NCBI RefSeq assembly: GCF_009495745.1
Contig: NZ_WIDQ01000002.1
Location: 558,001-622,000, forward strand
DNA length: 64,000 nt
Source: Niveispirillum sp. SYP-B3756
GTDB lineage: Bacteria; Pseudomonadota; Alphaproteobacteria; Azospirillales; Azospirillaceae
Direction of reading: 5' to 3'
Under the pieces are notes generated by a model, which worked only from the letters and a program-made list of their open reading frames with translations, was not told where the DNA came from and ran no database searches. Shown one piece after another: positions 42,963 to 52,233 of the stretch. Numbering within the stretch: position 1 is the stretch's first letter; each line of letters opens with the position of its first letter. A program made the position numbers and the translations under genes.

Positions 42963-44798
42963 ATGATGTTTACAGAAACCATGCTCCCCACCCTGTTCTA
43001 TGTCGGTGCCCTGGTGTTGTCGGGGCTGGCCGGTATCGGGCTGGCTTTGCTGTTGCTGCTGAAGGCAGCCCCGGTGCCAGGGGCACGCCTGCTCGCCCTG
43101 TTCCTGGTTGGTGTGGCGGCCTGGAGCGGCGGGCAAGCCCTGCCGCCCCTGTTCGGGCCGGTCAGCGATGGGGTGGTCGGTCTGCTGTTGGCGCTGGCGC
43201 CGCTGCCGTCCGCGGTGTTTGTGCATCTGGTGCTGGCCTTCGTGCGTTGCGGTGCCCCGGGGCCGCTGGTGCGGGCCGCCTATGGGCTGGCGGCGGCGGC
43301 GACGGTTTTGGGCCTGCTGGTCGATCCGGGTCAGGTGATGGCGTGGCGCGACTTCTGCGGTGTCTTCATCCCCAGTACCGCCGGCTGGGTGGTGATCGCT
43401 GTCTGCGGGCTATTGTCGGTTACCGGGCATCTGCGGCTGTTCAAGGGCTGGCTGGACCTGACGGGCCTGCGGCGGCGGCAGGCGGCAGCCATCGGCTGTT
43501 CCAGCCTGATCGGGCTGATCAGCCTGACGGGGTTTGCCTTTCCGCCCCTGGGCATCGATGCCTATCCCTGGCCGGTGCTGGGCCTGCCGCTTTATTCGGT
43601 GGCGCTGGTCTATGGCATTCTGCGCTATCAGTTGATGGATGTGAACCTGTGGGCGCGTCGGATGCTGGTCTGGCTGCTGCTGATGGGGTTGATGGCGGCG
43701 GCTGCCACGCTGGTAATGGCGCTTCCCCTAGCGTCAGGCACGCCGTTTGCCGGTGTGGAAACGTGGCTGCTGATGACGGTCATGACCTTGATCGCGCCGG
43801 CGATCTGGAAGCCTCTGCGCCTCGTCGCCGATCGGTTGGTTTTTCCCGGTGGGGATGTCTCGGCGGCTGACCTGGAAAAATGGCGGGTGGCCTTGGCCGC
43901 ACCGGCTGACTGGCCGGCGCTGCTGGATCGCGCTTCCGCGCTGATCGGTGGGCGTCTGGGGCTGCCGGTCGCTGTGCGCCTGAAGGAAGCGGAGGGGCCG
44001 GTGCCCGCCCTTATCCTGTCGCGGGATGTGCGGGGCTGGCGTTGCGATCTGGTCGGCTGGCAGGATGCACCGCCCGGACCCCGCCACGCGGCCGGCCTGT
44101 TCGCCGGCTGCCTGGCGGAGGCGGCTGGACGGCTGGACCGGGCGGAAGCGCTGGCCAGGGCAGAGCGGGAACGCCAGCGGGAGGCGCGGTTGGTCGAGCT
44201 TGGTCAATTGGCTGCCACCGTGGCGCACGATTTGCGCAACCCGTTGAACATCATCACCATGGCCGCCACCGGCGCCCCGCCGGAGATACGGGCCGACGTC
44301 GCCGAGCAGGTGGGCCGTATGGAGATGCTGGTCCGCGACGTGATGGATTATGCCGGGACTGCCCGGCTGGATCGCCGCACCTTGTCGGTGGCGGATGCCG
44401 TGGCGCTGGCCCTGTCGGGGCTGCCGGGGCTGCGGGTGGAGACCAGCATCGACCCGGCATTGTCCGTTCAGGCTGACCCGCGCCGGCTGCGCCAGATGCT
44501 GGTCAACCTGCTGGAAAATGCCGCCGCCCATGGCCAACGTCTGGCCGTATTGGCGGAGCGGGTGGGGGGTGCCGTGCGAATCCATGTCTGCGATGACGGC
44601 CCGGGCGTTCCCGCCGACATCCGTGACCGGTTGTTCCAACCCTTCGTATCGCGCCGGCCCGGCGGCACGGGCCTGGGCCTGGCCATCGTCGCCCGCATCA
44701 TGGAGGCCCATGGCGGAACGGTGGCGCTGGGCGACCGGTCGGGCTGGTCCACCTGCCTGACCCTGACCTTTCCTGATGACAGGGAGAACCGGATATGA
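42963..44798 (+). CDS. Membrane sensor histidine kinase
   Basis: ATG 42963 fits AGGA at 42951-42954; an ATG at 42954 is in frame but too close to it. The ~611-residue protein has about eight N-terminal membrane helices (residues 5-300). A cytoplasmic part follows: the His box near 420 (GQLAATVAHDLRNPLNIITM), then the ATPase boxes (QMLVNLLENAAAHG, VHVCDDGPGVP-like IHVCDDGPGVP, GGTGLGLAIVARIMEAHGG). The layout resembles kinases that pair with NtrC-type regulators. It overlaps the regulator gene by ATGA. The signal is unknown. Confidence 0.92.
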   Translation: MMFTETMLPTLFYVGALVLSGLAGIGLALLLLLKAAPVPGARLLALFLVGVAAWSGGQALPPLFGPVSDGVVGLLLALAPLPSAVFVHLVLAFVRCGAPGPLVRAAYGLAAAATVLGLLVDPGQVMAWRDFCGVFIPSTAGWVVIAVCGLLSVTGHLRLFKGWLDLTGLRRRQAAAIGCSSLIGLISLTGFAFPPLGIDAYPWPVLGLPLYSVALVYGILRYQLMDVNLWARRMLVWLLLMGLMAAAATLVMALPLASGTPFAGVETWLLMTVMTLIAPAIWKPLRLVADRLVFPGGDVSAADLEKWRVALAAPADWPALLDRASALIGGRLGLPVAVRLKEAEGPVPALILSRDVRGWRCDLVGWQDAPPGPRHAAGLFAGCLAEAAGRLDRAEALARAERERQREARLVELGQLAATVAHDLRNPLNIITMAATGAPPEIRADVAEQVGRMEMLVRDVMDYAGTARLDRRTLSVADAVALALSGLPGLRVETSIDPALSVQADPRRLRQMLVNLLENAAAHGQRLAVLAERVGGAVRIHVCDDGPGVPADIRDRLFQPFVSRRPGGTGLGLAIVARIMEAHGGTVALGDRSGWSTCLTLTFPDDRENRI

Positions 44799-46159
44799 AC
44801 CCGTCGCGCATCCTGCTGGTTGATGACGAGCCGGCCTTCCAGCGCCTGGGCGCCGCCTGGTTGCGCGCGGCCGGCCATGTGGTGGAGGTGGCGGGCGATG
44901 GGGAGGCGGCGCAAACTGCCTTCCGCCGGCAGCCGGCCGATCTGGTCCTGCTGGATCTGTCCATGCCGCCGCACCATGACCCCGTGGCAGGACTGGATCT
45001 GATCACCGGTTTCGCGCCGTCGCCCGTGGTGGTGATCACCGGTCATGCCGATCATGCGCTGGCCTTGAAGGCGGTGGAACGTGGCGCCTGGGATTTCCTG
45101 GGCAAGCCGCTGGACCCCGACCTGCTGCGCGTCGTGGTCGACCGGGGGCTGGAGCGCGGGCGGCTGGTTGCCGAACTGCGACGCCTGCGTGAAATGGCCG
45201 GGGCGGCTGACGATCTGGGGATTGTCGGGACCAGCCCCGCCCTGGCCCGCCTGCGTGATCTGGTGCGCCGCATTGCGCCAACGCAGCTTTCCGTTCTGGT
45301 GCTGGGCCCCAGCGGCACGGGCAAGGAGCTGGTGGCCCGCGCCCTGCATGATGGCGGCCCCCGGCGCGATCAGCCCTTCGTTACCGTTCATTGTGGTGCC
45401 ATTCCAGCTGAATTGCTGGAAAGTGAGCTGTTCGGTCATCTGAAGGGCAGTTTCACCGGTGCCCATGCCGACCGGCCGGGTCTGGTGGAAACCGCCCATC
45501 GCGGTACGCTATTCCTGGACGAGGTGGGGGAGATGCCCCCGCCCATGCAGGTAAAGCTGCTGCGTTTTTTGCAGGAAGGCACCTATCAGCCCGTCGGCGG
45601 GCGGGAACCGCGCAAGGCCGATGTCCGCACCGTTGCCGCCACCCATCGTGATCTGGAAGCGATGGTGGGCGAGGGTAGCTTCCGTGAAGATCTCTATTAT
45701 CGGCTGAAGGGCATGGTGTTGCGCACCCCATCTTTGTCGGAAAGGCCGGAGGATGTGCCCGTGCTGGCCACCCTTTTCCTGCGCCGCGCGTCGGGCGGGG
45801 GTGCACGCTTCACCCCTGACGCGCTCGACTGGCTGGGGGGCCGTGACTGGCGGGGCAATGTGCGTGAATTGCGGGCCCTGGTGGAATGCGCCGTTGCCCT
45901 GGCGGGTCCGGCAGAGGCCGACGAGCGCTTGCTTGACGCGGCTGATTTGGCTTTTGCCGCCGGGGAGGAAGCCCGAATGCCGGCCGCCGCCGGCACATCC
46001 AACCGCCCGACACTGGATCAGGAGGTGGCGATGCTGGAACGTCGGCTGATCACCCAGGCGCTGGCGGAGGTGGGGCACAATCACACCCATGCGGCCCGGC
46101 TTCTGGGCCTGTCGCGCGTGGGGCTGTTGAAGAAGATGGACAGGATGGGCCTGCGATGA
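44795..46159 (+). CDS. NtrC-family sigma-54 response regulator
   Basis: The 454-residue product has a receiver domain ([15 protein letters not shown], phospho-acceptor Asp in VLLDLSMP). The AAA+ domain has Walker A GPSGTGKE, the sigma-54 loop GSFTGA (standard GAFTGA with Ala changed to Ser) and [14 protein letters not shown]-terminal Fis helix-turn-helix is present ([20 protein letters not shown]). GSFTGA variants still work in some activators. It pairs with the kinase gene and probably activates the divergent membrane-protein operon. Confidence 0.94.
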   Translation: MNPSRILLVDDEPAFQRLGAAWLRAAGHVVEVAGDGEAAQTAFRRQPADLVLLDLSMPPHHDPVAGLDLITGFAPSPVVVITGHADHALALKAVERGAWDFLGKPLDPDLLRVVVDRGLERGRLVAELRRLREMAGAADDLGIVGTSPALARLRDLVRRIAPTQLSVLVLGPSGTGKELVARALHDGGPRRDQPFVTVHCGAIPAELLESELFGHLKGSFTGAHADRPGLVETAHRGTLFLDEVGEMPPPMQVKLLRFLQEGTYQPVGGREPRKADVRTVAATHRDLEAMVGEGSFREDLYYRLKGMVLRTPSLSERPEDVPVLATLFLRRASGGGARFTPDALDWLGGRDWRGNVRELRALVECAVALAGPAEADERLLDAADLAFAAGEEARMPAAAGTSNRPTLDQEVAMLERRLITQALAEVGHNHTHAARLLGLSRVGLLKKMDRMGLR

Positions 46160-46602
46160 GCGACGCGAACCCCACTATACCGGACCCCGCTGCTCTGCTG
46201 CGGTTGCTGCGTGGGCCGACCTGCCTGTTTGATGGGGTGTGCAACCTGTGCAACGGGTCGGTGCGCTTCATCCTGGCGACAGAGGCTGACCACGACATCC
46301 TGTTCGTGGCCATACAATCGCCGGCAGGTAGGGCGGTGCTGGAAGCCATCGGCCTGCCGCATCTGACCAACAGTTTCGTCTATATCGATGAAGGCGTGGT
46401 TTCCTTGCGCTCGGTCGCGGCTTTCCGTCTGGCCCGACGATTGCGGGCCCCCTGGTCGTGGGTGAGGCTGTTCAGGCTGCTGCCGACTGGGCTGACCGAT
46501 TGGCTCTATGACCGGCTTGCGGACAATCGGTATCGTCTGTTCGGCAAGCGTGACCTGTGTCTGGTCCCCTTGCCAGGCCAGTCGCACCGTTTCCTCAGTT
46601 GA
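46156..46602 (+). CDS. DCC (DUF393) thiol-disulfide oxidoreductase family protein
   Basis: The 148-residue product carries the family signature LFDGVCNLCNGSVRFI, in which D-G-x-C-x-x-C gives the name DCC. FVYIDEGVVSLRSVAAFRLA and LYDRLADNRYRLFGKRDLC follow. It is predicted to be a small redox protein with a thioredoxin-like fold. Its ATG overlaps the stop of the response regulator (ATGA), so it belongs to that operon. Together with the divergent SDR/DoxX unit it hints at thiol or redox stress as the theme. Confidence 0.88.
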   Translation: MSDANPTIPDPAALLRLLRGPTCLFDGVCNLCNGSVRFILATEADHDILFVAIQSPAGRAVLEAIGLPHLTNSFVYIDEGVVSLRSVAAFRLARRLRAPWSWVRLFRLLPTGLTDWLYDRLADNRYRLFGKRDLCLVPLPGQSHRFLS

Positions 46603-46721
46603 GATCGTGGGCGACACCATCTGTACCCTTTGTCAGCCACACGGCCGAACAGAACAATGTCGCATCCGGCATCTTGTGGCATAAGGGGGCCCAATCTTAA
46701 GCACCTGGACCCCGGCCTCCC

Positions 46722-48344
46722 ATGATCCGCCTTGAAAATATCAGCAAACATAATGGTCATCGCATTCTGTTCCTTGAGTCCTCCGCAGCACTGAACCGGG
46801 GGGAGAAGGTGGGGCTGGTTGGTCCCAACGGGGCCGGCAAGACCACCTTGTTCCGCATGATCACGGGGGAAGAACAGCCGGATACGGGGCAGGTATCGGT
46901 GGAGAAGCAGGTTTCCATCGGCTATTTCAGCCAGGATGTCGGCGAGATGGCCGGCCGCAGCGCCGTTCAGGAAGTGATGGATGGCGCCGGGCCGGTCAGT
47001 GAAGTGGCCAAGGAACTGGCCAGCCTGGAACAGGCCATGGCCGACCCTGATCAGGCCGACCAGATGGATGCGATCATTGAACGCTATGGTGAGGTGCAGG
47101 CGCGCTTTGATGAGCTGGGTGGCTATGAGCTGGAGGGCCGCGCGCGGGAGGTGCTGGCCGGGCTCAGCTTCAGCCAGGAAATGATGGACAAGGATGTCGG
47201 CGCCCTGTCGGGCGGCTGGAAAATGCGCGTGGCGCTGGGCCGCATCCTGCTGATGAAACCCGATGCCATGCTGCTGGACGAACCCAGCAACCATCTGGAC
47301 ATTGAAAGCCTGATCTGGCTGGAAGGGTTTCTGAAAGCCTATGACGGCGCCCTGCTGATGACCTCCCACGACCGGGAATTCATGAACCGGATCGTCAACA
47401 AGATCATCGAAATCGATGGCGGATCGCTGACCAGCTATTCCGGCGATTATGCTTTCTATGAACAGCAACGGGCGTTGAACGAAAAGCAGCAGCAGGCGCA
47501 GTTTGAACGCCAGCAGGCCATGCTGGCCAAGGAGATCAAGTTCATCGAACGGTTCAAGGCGCGGGCCTCGCACGCCAGTCAGGTGCAGAGCCGGGTCAAG
47601 AAACTGGACAAGATCGACCGGGTAGAGCCGCCGAAACGCCGCCAGACGGTGATGTTCGAATTCCCGCCGGCCCCGCGTTCGGGCGAGGATGTGGCGGTCC
47701 TGCGCAATGTCCACAAGGGCTATGGCAGCCGCGCCATCTATCAGGGTTTCGACTTCACCATCCGCCGCAAGGAACGCTGGTGCGTCATGGGTGTCAATGG
47801 TGCCGGCAAGTCGACCTTGCTGAAGCTGATTGCCGGGGTTGATCAGCCTGACAGCGGCACGGTCAATGTCGGGGCCAGCGTGAAGATGGGCTATTTCTCC
47901 CAGCACGCGATGGAGCTGCTGGACGGCGATCAGACCGTGTTCGAGGCGCTGGAAAGCGCCTTCCCGCAGGCAGGCCAGGGATCGCTGCGGGCGCTGGCCG
48001 GCTGTTTCGGCTTTTCCGGCGACGATGTGGAAAAGCGCTGCCGGGTGCTGTCCGGCGGGGAGAAGGCGCGGCTGGTAATGGCGATCATGCTGTTCAACCC
48101 GCCCAATTTCCTGGTGCTGGACGAGCCAACCAACCATCTTGATCTCGATACCAAACAGATGCTGATCACCGCCCTGGCGGCCTATGAAGGGACCATGCTG
48201 TTCGTGTCGCACGACCGGCATTTCCTGGCCGCCCTCTCCAACCGGGTGCTGGAACTGACGCCGGATGGCATCCATCAATATGGCGGCGGCTATACCGAAT
48301 ATGTTGCCAGCACCGGGCAGGAGGCCCCCGGCCTGCACAGCTGA
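46722..48344 (+). CDS. ABC-F family ATPase (ribosome-associated type)
   Basis: The 540-residue soluble protein has two ATPase cassettes. The first has Walker A GPNGAGKTT near 36, signature LSGGWKMRVALGR and Walker B DAMLLDEPSNHLD. The second has GVNGAGKST, LSGGEKARLVMA and LVLDEPTNHLDLD. A charged, Gln-rich linker (EQQRALNEKQQQAQFERQQA) lies between them. No membrane segments. ABC-F proteins act on the ribosome as translation factors or in antibiotic protection. It is a stand-alone gene with no drug genes near it, so a housekeeping role is likely. Confidence 0.93.
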   Translation: MIRLENISKHNGHRILFLESSAALNRGEKVGLVGPNGAGKTTLFRMITGEEQPDTGQVSVEKQVSIGYFSQDVGEMAGRSAVQEVMDGAGPVSEVAKELASLEQAMADPDQADQMDAIIERYGEVQARFDELGGYELEGRAREVLAGLSFSQEMMDKDVGALSGGWKMRVALGRILLMKPDAMLLDEPSNHLDIESLIWLEGFLKAYDGALLMTSHDREFMNRIVNKIIEIDGGSLTSYSGDYAFYEQQRALNEKQQQAQFERQQAMLAKEIKFIERFKARASHASQVQSRVKKLDKIDRVEPPKRRQTVMFEFPPAPRSGEDVAVLRNVHKGYGSRAIYQGFDFTIRRKERWCVMGVNGAGKSTLLKLIAGVDQPDSGTVNVGASVKMGYFSQHAMELLDGDQTVFEALESAFPQAGQGSLRALAGCFGFSGDDVEKRCRVLSGGEKARLVMAIMLFNPPNFLVLDEPTNHLDLDTKQMLITALAAYEGTMLFVSHDRHFLAALSNRVLELTPDGIHQYGGGYTEYVASTGQEAPGLHS

Positions 48345-48370
48345 TCAGGGGTGCAGGGAAGTAGAGATGA

Positions 48371-48982
48371 ATGATGTCACGTAAAACTGGATCGACCCAT
48401 TCTTACCACCGTGAGAATCTGCGGCGTGATCTGCTGGAGGCCGGCTTTTCCTATGTTTGTGAACATGGGCACGATACGCTGTCGGTCCGGACGCTGGCCA
48501 GTATCGTCGGTGTTTCCTCCGGTGCCCCCTATCATCATTTCGCGGACCGGCGCGCCTTGCTGCTGGCGCTGGCCTGTGATGGCTATGACCGATTGAGTGG
48601 GGTGGGGGCGGATAATCTGCGGGCGATTTCCGATCCGTTGGAGCGGCTGAGGGCGATCAGCCGGCACTTCCTGCTTTTCGCACACCAGTACCCGCGGCTG
48701 TTTGACCTGATGTATGAGAGTGAGCTGACCCGGCCGCAACTCGACCCTTTGATTAAAGAGGCGCAACTTCGCGGCTTTGCCTTGTTGAAGGAGGCAATGG
48801 CGGAGGTCGTTCCAGACATACCGGAGAAGGATTTTGCGACGCGTATTCTGAGTGTGTGGTCCGCTTTATTCGGATTTGCGATGATCAGGAATAAAGAAAT
48901 AATCAAGCCCTATGAAATGTCGCAGGATATAGCGGACTCTGTGGTGGAATACATTATTGGTATAGCCGCTTCCGTTCGGTAA
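48371..48982 (+). CDS. TetR-family regulator
   Basis: The 203-residue product has the N-terminal helix-turn-helix DTLSVRTLASIVGVSSGAPY followed by HHFADRRALLLALA, and a TetR_C_33-like domain (RLRAISRHFLLFAHQYPRLF). It lies upstream of the FAD monooxygenase gene, with the perfect 37-bp palindrome (49081-49117) between them. That palindrome is the best operator candidate. The gene is clearly less GC-rich at its 3' end than its neighbours. Confidence 0.88.
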   Translation: MMSRKTGSTHSYHRENLRRDLLEAGFSYVCEHGHDTLSVRTLASIVGVSSGAPYHHFADRRALLLALACDGYDRLSGVGADNLRAISDPLERLRAISRHFLLFAHQYPRLFDLMYESELTRPQLDPLIKEAQLRGFALLKEAMAEVVPDIPEKDFATRILSVWSALFGFAMIRNKEIIKPYEMSQDIADSVVEYIIGIAASVR

Positions 48983-49080
48983 ATTTTCACCCCCATCTGG
49001 TGATGGGGGCGGTCAGCATCGCAAGCGCTGGCATTAAAAGCGCTCCCTGGGTGGCGCGTACCAAGGCGCTTGACAGTCCT

Positions 49081-49117
49081 GCGCACCCAATCTAAGCATT
49101 GCTTAGATTGGGTGCGC
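49081..49117. promoter_or_regulatory. Perfect 37-bp palindrome upstream of FAD monooxygenase
   Basis: Arms of 18 bp (GCGCACCCAATCTAAGCA and its exact complement) flank a single T. No T-run follows, so it is an unlikely terminator. It sits 49 bp before the monooxygenase ATG and 99 bp after the TetR stop, as a repressor site would. Confidence 0.75.
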
Positions 49118-49165
49118 CACAATGCACCGGTCAAATAAAAATCAAACGAACTCTGGGAGGGCTTG

Positions 49166-50389
49166 ATGAGCAAGGCTATCAAGGGGACCATTGCCATCGT
49201 TGGCGCTGGGCCGGGCGGCATGGCCGCTGCATTGGCGGCGATCAGGTTGGGATTTCAGGTCGTGCTGTTTGAACGCGCCGCGGAAATCAAGGCCGCCGGC
49301 AATATCCTGAACCTCTGGCCGCCGCCGCAGAAGATATTGAAACTGATCGGCGTCGATACGGATGATCTTGGCGCACCCTGTCAGACATTCTTTGAACGGT
49401 ATGATGGCAAGCAGCGTGCCGAAGTGGTGCTGCCCGATGCGGTGGTGAGAGAATATGGCGGCGGGTTTATCGGCCTGCTGCGCTGGGGGCTTTACAAGCG
49501 GATGTTGGATGCGCTGCCGCCCGGTGTCCTGCGTCTCGGCCATAATCTGACCAGCATTCACGATGAGGGACGGCAGGTTAGGCTTAAATTCGCCAATGGC
49601 CAGGAATTTGTCGCCGACATCCTGGTCGGGGCGGACGGGATCAATTCATTTGTCCGCAAGCAATTATGGGGAGAGGAGCCGATCCGCCATCAGCGCCTGC
49701 ATCTGGTTGGCGGCTATCTTTTTCTGAACAGTGCGCCGGAAGGCAAGGGGGTGATTGCCCATAACCGCACCACCCAGGTCAGCTATACCCCCATCCGGCA
49801 TGAGGGGAAATGGGGATATGAATGGTGGGTGCTGGAGGCCTGCGACCCCAACCAGCCGCCCCCGGCGGATTTGCTGGCGTTCAGCCGGGAGCGGGCCGCC
49901 GGGTTCACCCGGAAGGTCAGGGAATTGATCGACGCAACCCCGGTTGCCCATCTCCAGCGCTGGGAAATTCGTGACCGTCCACCACTGAAACAATGGTCTA
50001 AGGGGCGGGTCACCCTTGTCGGGGATGCCGCCCATCCCACCTCGCCCTATGCCGCCTATGGTGCCGGCATGTCCATTGAGGACGGTTACTTCCTCGCCCG
50101 TGAACTGGATGCGGTTTCGCTAGATGATACGGCCGCAGTCCGTGGCGCGCTGCAACGGTTTGAGGATCGGCGCAAGCCGCATACGGCACAGGTCAGCCAG
50201 GGTGCCTTCCATACCGGGCGCATGTTCCACCATATGCCGAAATTGCTGCGACCGCTGCGGGACTGGGTGTTCGACAACACGCCGCTGCTGCAGAAATTCG
50301 TCGGTGACGCCATGCCGGGGCACATCCTGTCCCAACTTGCCGAAATCGAGGATGCCCCACCATTCCGGCGCATCAAAGCTGTCCCGTAA
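49166..50389 (+). CDS. FAD-dependent monooxygenase (PHBH/salicylate-hydroxylase fold)
   Basis: ATG 49166 has GGGAGG 5 bp upstream. The 407-residue group-A flavoprotein has the N-terminal FAD motif IAIVGAGPGGMAAALAAIRL, the middle motif ILVGADGINSFVRKQL, and the second FAD motif TLVGDAAHPTSPYAAYGAGM. It would hydroxylate an aromatic or related substrate with NAD(P)H and O2. No dioxygenase is adjacent, so its pathway is unknown. A hairpin terminator (50418-50447) follows. Confidence 0.92.
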   Translation: MSKAIKGTIAIVGAGPGGMAAALAAIRLGFQVVLFERAAEIKAAGNILNLWPPPQKILKLIGVDTDDLGAPCQTFFERYDGKQRAEVVLPDAVVREYGGGFIGLLRWGLYKRMLDALPPGVLRLGHNLTSIHDEGRQVRLKFANGQEFVADILVGADGINSFVRKQLWGEEPIRHQRLHLVGGYLFLNSAPEGKGVIAHNRTTQVSYTPIRHEGKWGYEWWVLEACDPNQPPPADLLAFSRERAAGFTRKVRELIDATPVAHLQRWEIRDRPPLKQWSKGRVTLVGDAAHPTSPYAAYGAGMSIEDGYFLARELDAVSLDDTAAVRGALQRFEDRRKPHTAQVSQGAFHTGRMFHHMPKLLRPLRDWVFDNTPLLQKFVGDAMPGHILSQLAEIEDAPPFRRIKAVP

Positions 50390-50417
50390 GCGGACCAGCT
50401 GCGGAGAAAATGTATTA

Positions 50418-50447
50418 CACCCCGTGATCACTTTTGATCACGGGGTG
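50418..50447. terminator. Hairpin between convergent genes
   Basis: Perfect 13-bp arms (CACCCCGTGATCA and its complement) flank loop CTTT. It lies between the plus-strand monooxygenase stop (50389) and the minus-strand uxuA stop (50454). There is no long T-run on either side, so termination is likely but not certain. Confidence 0.65.
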
Positions 50448-50453
50448 GCGGTG

Positions 50454-51632
50454 TCAGCGAGACAGGCCGCGCTGGAAACGGATGCCGCGTTCCAGCCCGC
50501 GCAGTTCCGCCAGACCGCGCATCCGGCCCAGCAGCGAATAGCCGGGGTTGGTGACGCGGTTCAGATCATCCAGCATCTGGTGACCATGGTCGGGCCGCAT
50601 GGGAATACGCCGCCCCTGCGCATCGGAAATGTCGCAGATGGCGGCCACAATGTCCGCCATACCGGCATCGCCTTCCAGATGGGCTGCTTCATGGAAGGAT
50701 TTGCCATTCCCTTCGCGCTGGACCGAGCGCAGATGCACAAAGCCGATCCGGTCGCCCAGCCGCCGGATCATGCCCGGCAGGTCATTATCGGCCCGGACGC
50801 CGAAGGAACCGGCGCAGAAGCAGAGACCATTGGCGACGCTCGGCACCTGCTGGAACAGGTTGGTCACATCGGCCTCTGTGCTGACCACGCGCGGCAGGCC
50901 GAAAATGGGGAAGGGCGGGTCATCCGGGTGGACGACAAGCTGCACACCGCTCTGTTCCGCTGCCGGGCACACGGCTTCCAGAAAATGCAGATGGTTGCGC
51001 CGCAGCTGATCAGCATCGATATCGGCATAGGTCTGGATGGCGGTCAGGAACTGCGCGGAACTGAAGCTTTCTTCGCTGCCCGGCAGGCCGGCGATGATGG
51101 TGCGTTCCAGCGCCAGACGTTCTTCCCCGCTCATGGCGGCAAACAAGGCGGCGGCGCGCTGGCTGACCGCAGCCGAATAATCCGCTTCCGAACCTGGCCG
51201 CTTCAGGATGAACTGATCATAAGCGGCGACCGCGTCCCAGTCGAACCGCAGGGCGCGGGCGCCGTCGGGCATGGCATAGGAAAGGTCTGTGCGCGTCCAA
51301 TCCAGCAGCGGCATGAAATTATAGGTGACAACCGGAATGCCGCAGGCGCCGAGATTGCGTAACGTCTGGCAATAGGCGTCGATCAGCTGTGCCCAGTTCC
51401 CAGCCCTGGTCTTGATCCCCTCATGCACCGGCACGCTTTCCACCACGTCCCAGGACAGGCCGGTCGCCTCGATCATCTGCTTGCGGGCCTGGATTGCCGC
51501 CATCGTCCAGACCGCGCCATTGGGCACCTCATGCAGGGCGGTCACGATGCCGGTGGCCCCGGACTGGCGGATATCGGCCAGACGGACCGGATCCTGGGGG
51601 CCGAACCAACGCATCGTCTGCTTCATGAACAT
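50454..51632 (-). CDS. uxuA: Mannonate dehydratase
   Basis: The start is set at ATG 51632 (MFMKQTMRWFGPQDPVRLAD), with GAGGA 9 bp upstream; ATG 51626 is also possible. The ~392-residue product follows UxuA throughout: SGATGIVTALHEVPNGAVWT, VESVPVHEGIKTRAGNW, YNFMPLLDWTRTDL, VHPDDPPFPIFGLPRVVST and MRPDHGHQMLDDL. It converts D-mannonate to 2-keto-3-deoxygluconate in hexuronate breakdown. It is divergent from the TonB receptor and GH2 genes and probably under the GntR at 57397. Confidence 0.96.
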   Translation of the reverse strand: MFMKQTMRWFGPQDPVRLADIRQSGATGIVTALHEVPNGAVWTMAAIQARKQMIEATGLSWDVVESVPVHEGIKTRAGNWAQLIDAYCQTLRNLGACGIPVVTYNFMPLLDWTRTDLSYAMPDGARALRFDWDAVAAYDQFILKRPGSEADYSAAVSQRAAALFAAMSGEERLALERTIIAGLPGSEESFSSAQFLTAIQTYADIDADQLRRNHLHFLEAVCPAAEQSGVQLVVHPDDPPFPIFGLPRVVSTEADVTNLFQQVPSVANGLCFCAGSFGVRADNDLPGMIRRLGDRIGFVHLRSVQREGNGKSFHEAAHLEGDAGMADIVAAICDISDAQGRRIPMRPDHGHQMLDDLNRVTNPGYSLLGRMRGLAELRGLERGIRFQRGLSR

Positions 51633-52233
51633 TCTGGAAATCCTCTGCACAAGCCCCGCCCAACTGGCTCGCGTGCCGGGGCCGCCTCTCTGAAGGTACC
51701 TTTGCCATTCGCTCGGATGGTCACGCTGGATTGATGACCGTTAATGGTACAAAAATCAAGAAAATTGGTAAGGCCAAATTATTCGTTCGGACATACCCTC
51801 TTGATTGAGATGATGGCCGATTCGCATCGGCAACGGTGACCCTGCCTTGCTGGTGATTGAACGTATTTAGCAATACTTGATATCGGAAAAGCCGATAGAT
51901 GCCCATTCCAGCTCTCAGGACAGGGCGGAAATCAGATGTTAGTGAATTGTTTTGAAAGAAACAGGTGGGGTTTGGTCCTACGGAGCTTCCCACTGGCATG
52001 GCCGGTCTGGCCGATATACCTGTGCTTGACGGCCAGTGAGATTGGGCATTATTGGTAATGCCAGTTTACCGATCCGGTAAATCCGGCGGTGGGGTGGGGG
52101 CCTGCGCGGACTGGATCGTCCTTGGGCGCTGAGCGGCCGCCCATGGAGAGCGCCACTGATCAGATCGTATCTCACCCAAGGCGGCCTGTATCTGTCCGTT
52201 CCAGATCAAAAATAAACTTTCAGGGAGTGAATG
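51633..52233. promoter_or_regulatory. 601-bp divergent region between uxuA and TonB receptor
   Basis: No credible gene is present. Near the uxuA side is a TTGG-taagg-CCAA element (51765-51777), a possible GntR site. Near the receptor side two small palindromes stand side by side: GGCATTA-ttgg-TAATGCC (52045-52062) and TTTACCG-atc-CGGTAAA (52065-52081). The central part is AT-richer than the surroundings and shows nothing else I can name. Confidence 0.5.

Noticed and set aside
42963-46159. Kinase/regulator pair as PrsK-PrsR of an exosortase/PEP-CTERM system
   Set aside because: The multi-helix N-terminus is reminiscent, but no exosortase, PEP-CTERM or EPS genes are nearby and I saw no GAF domain.
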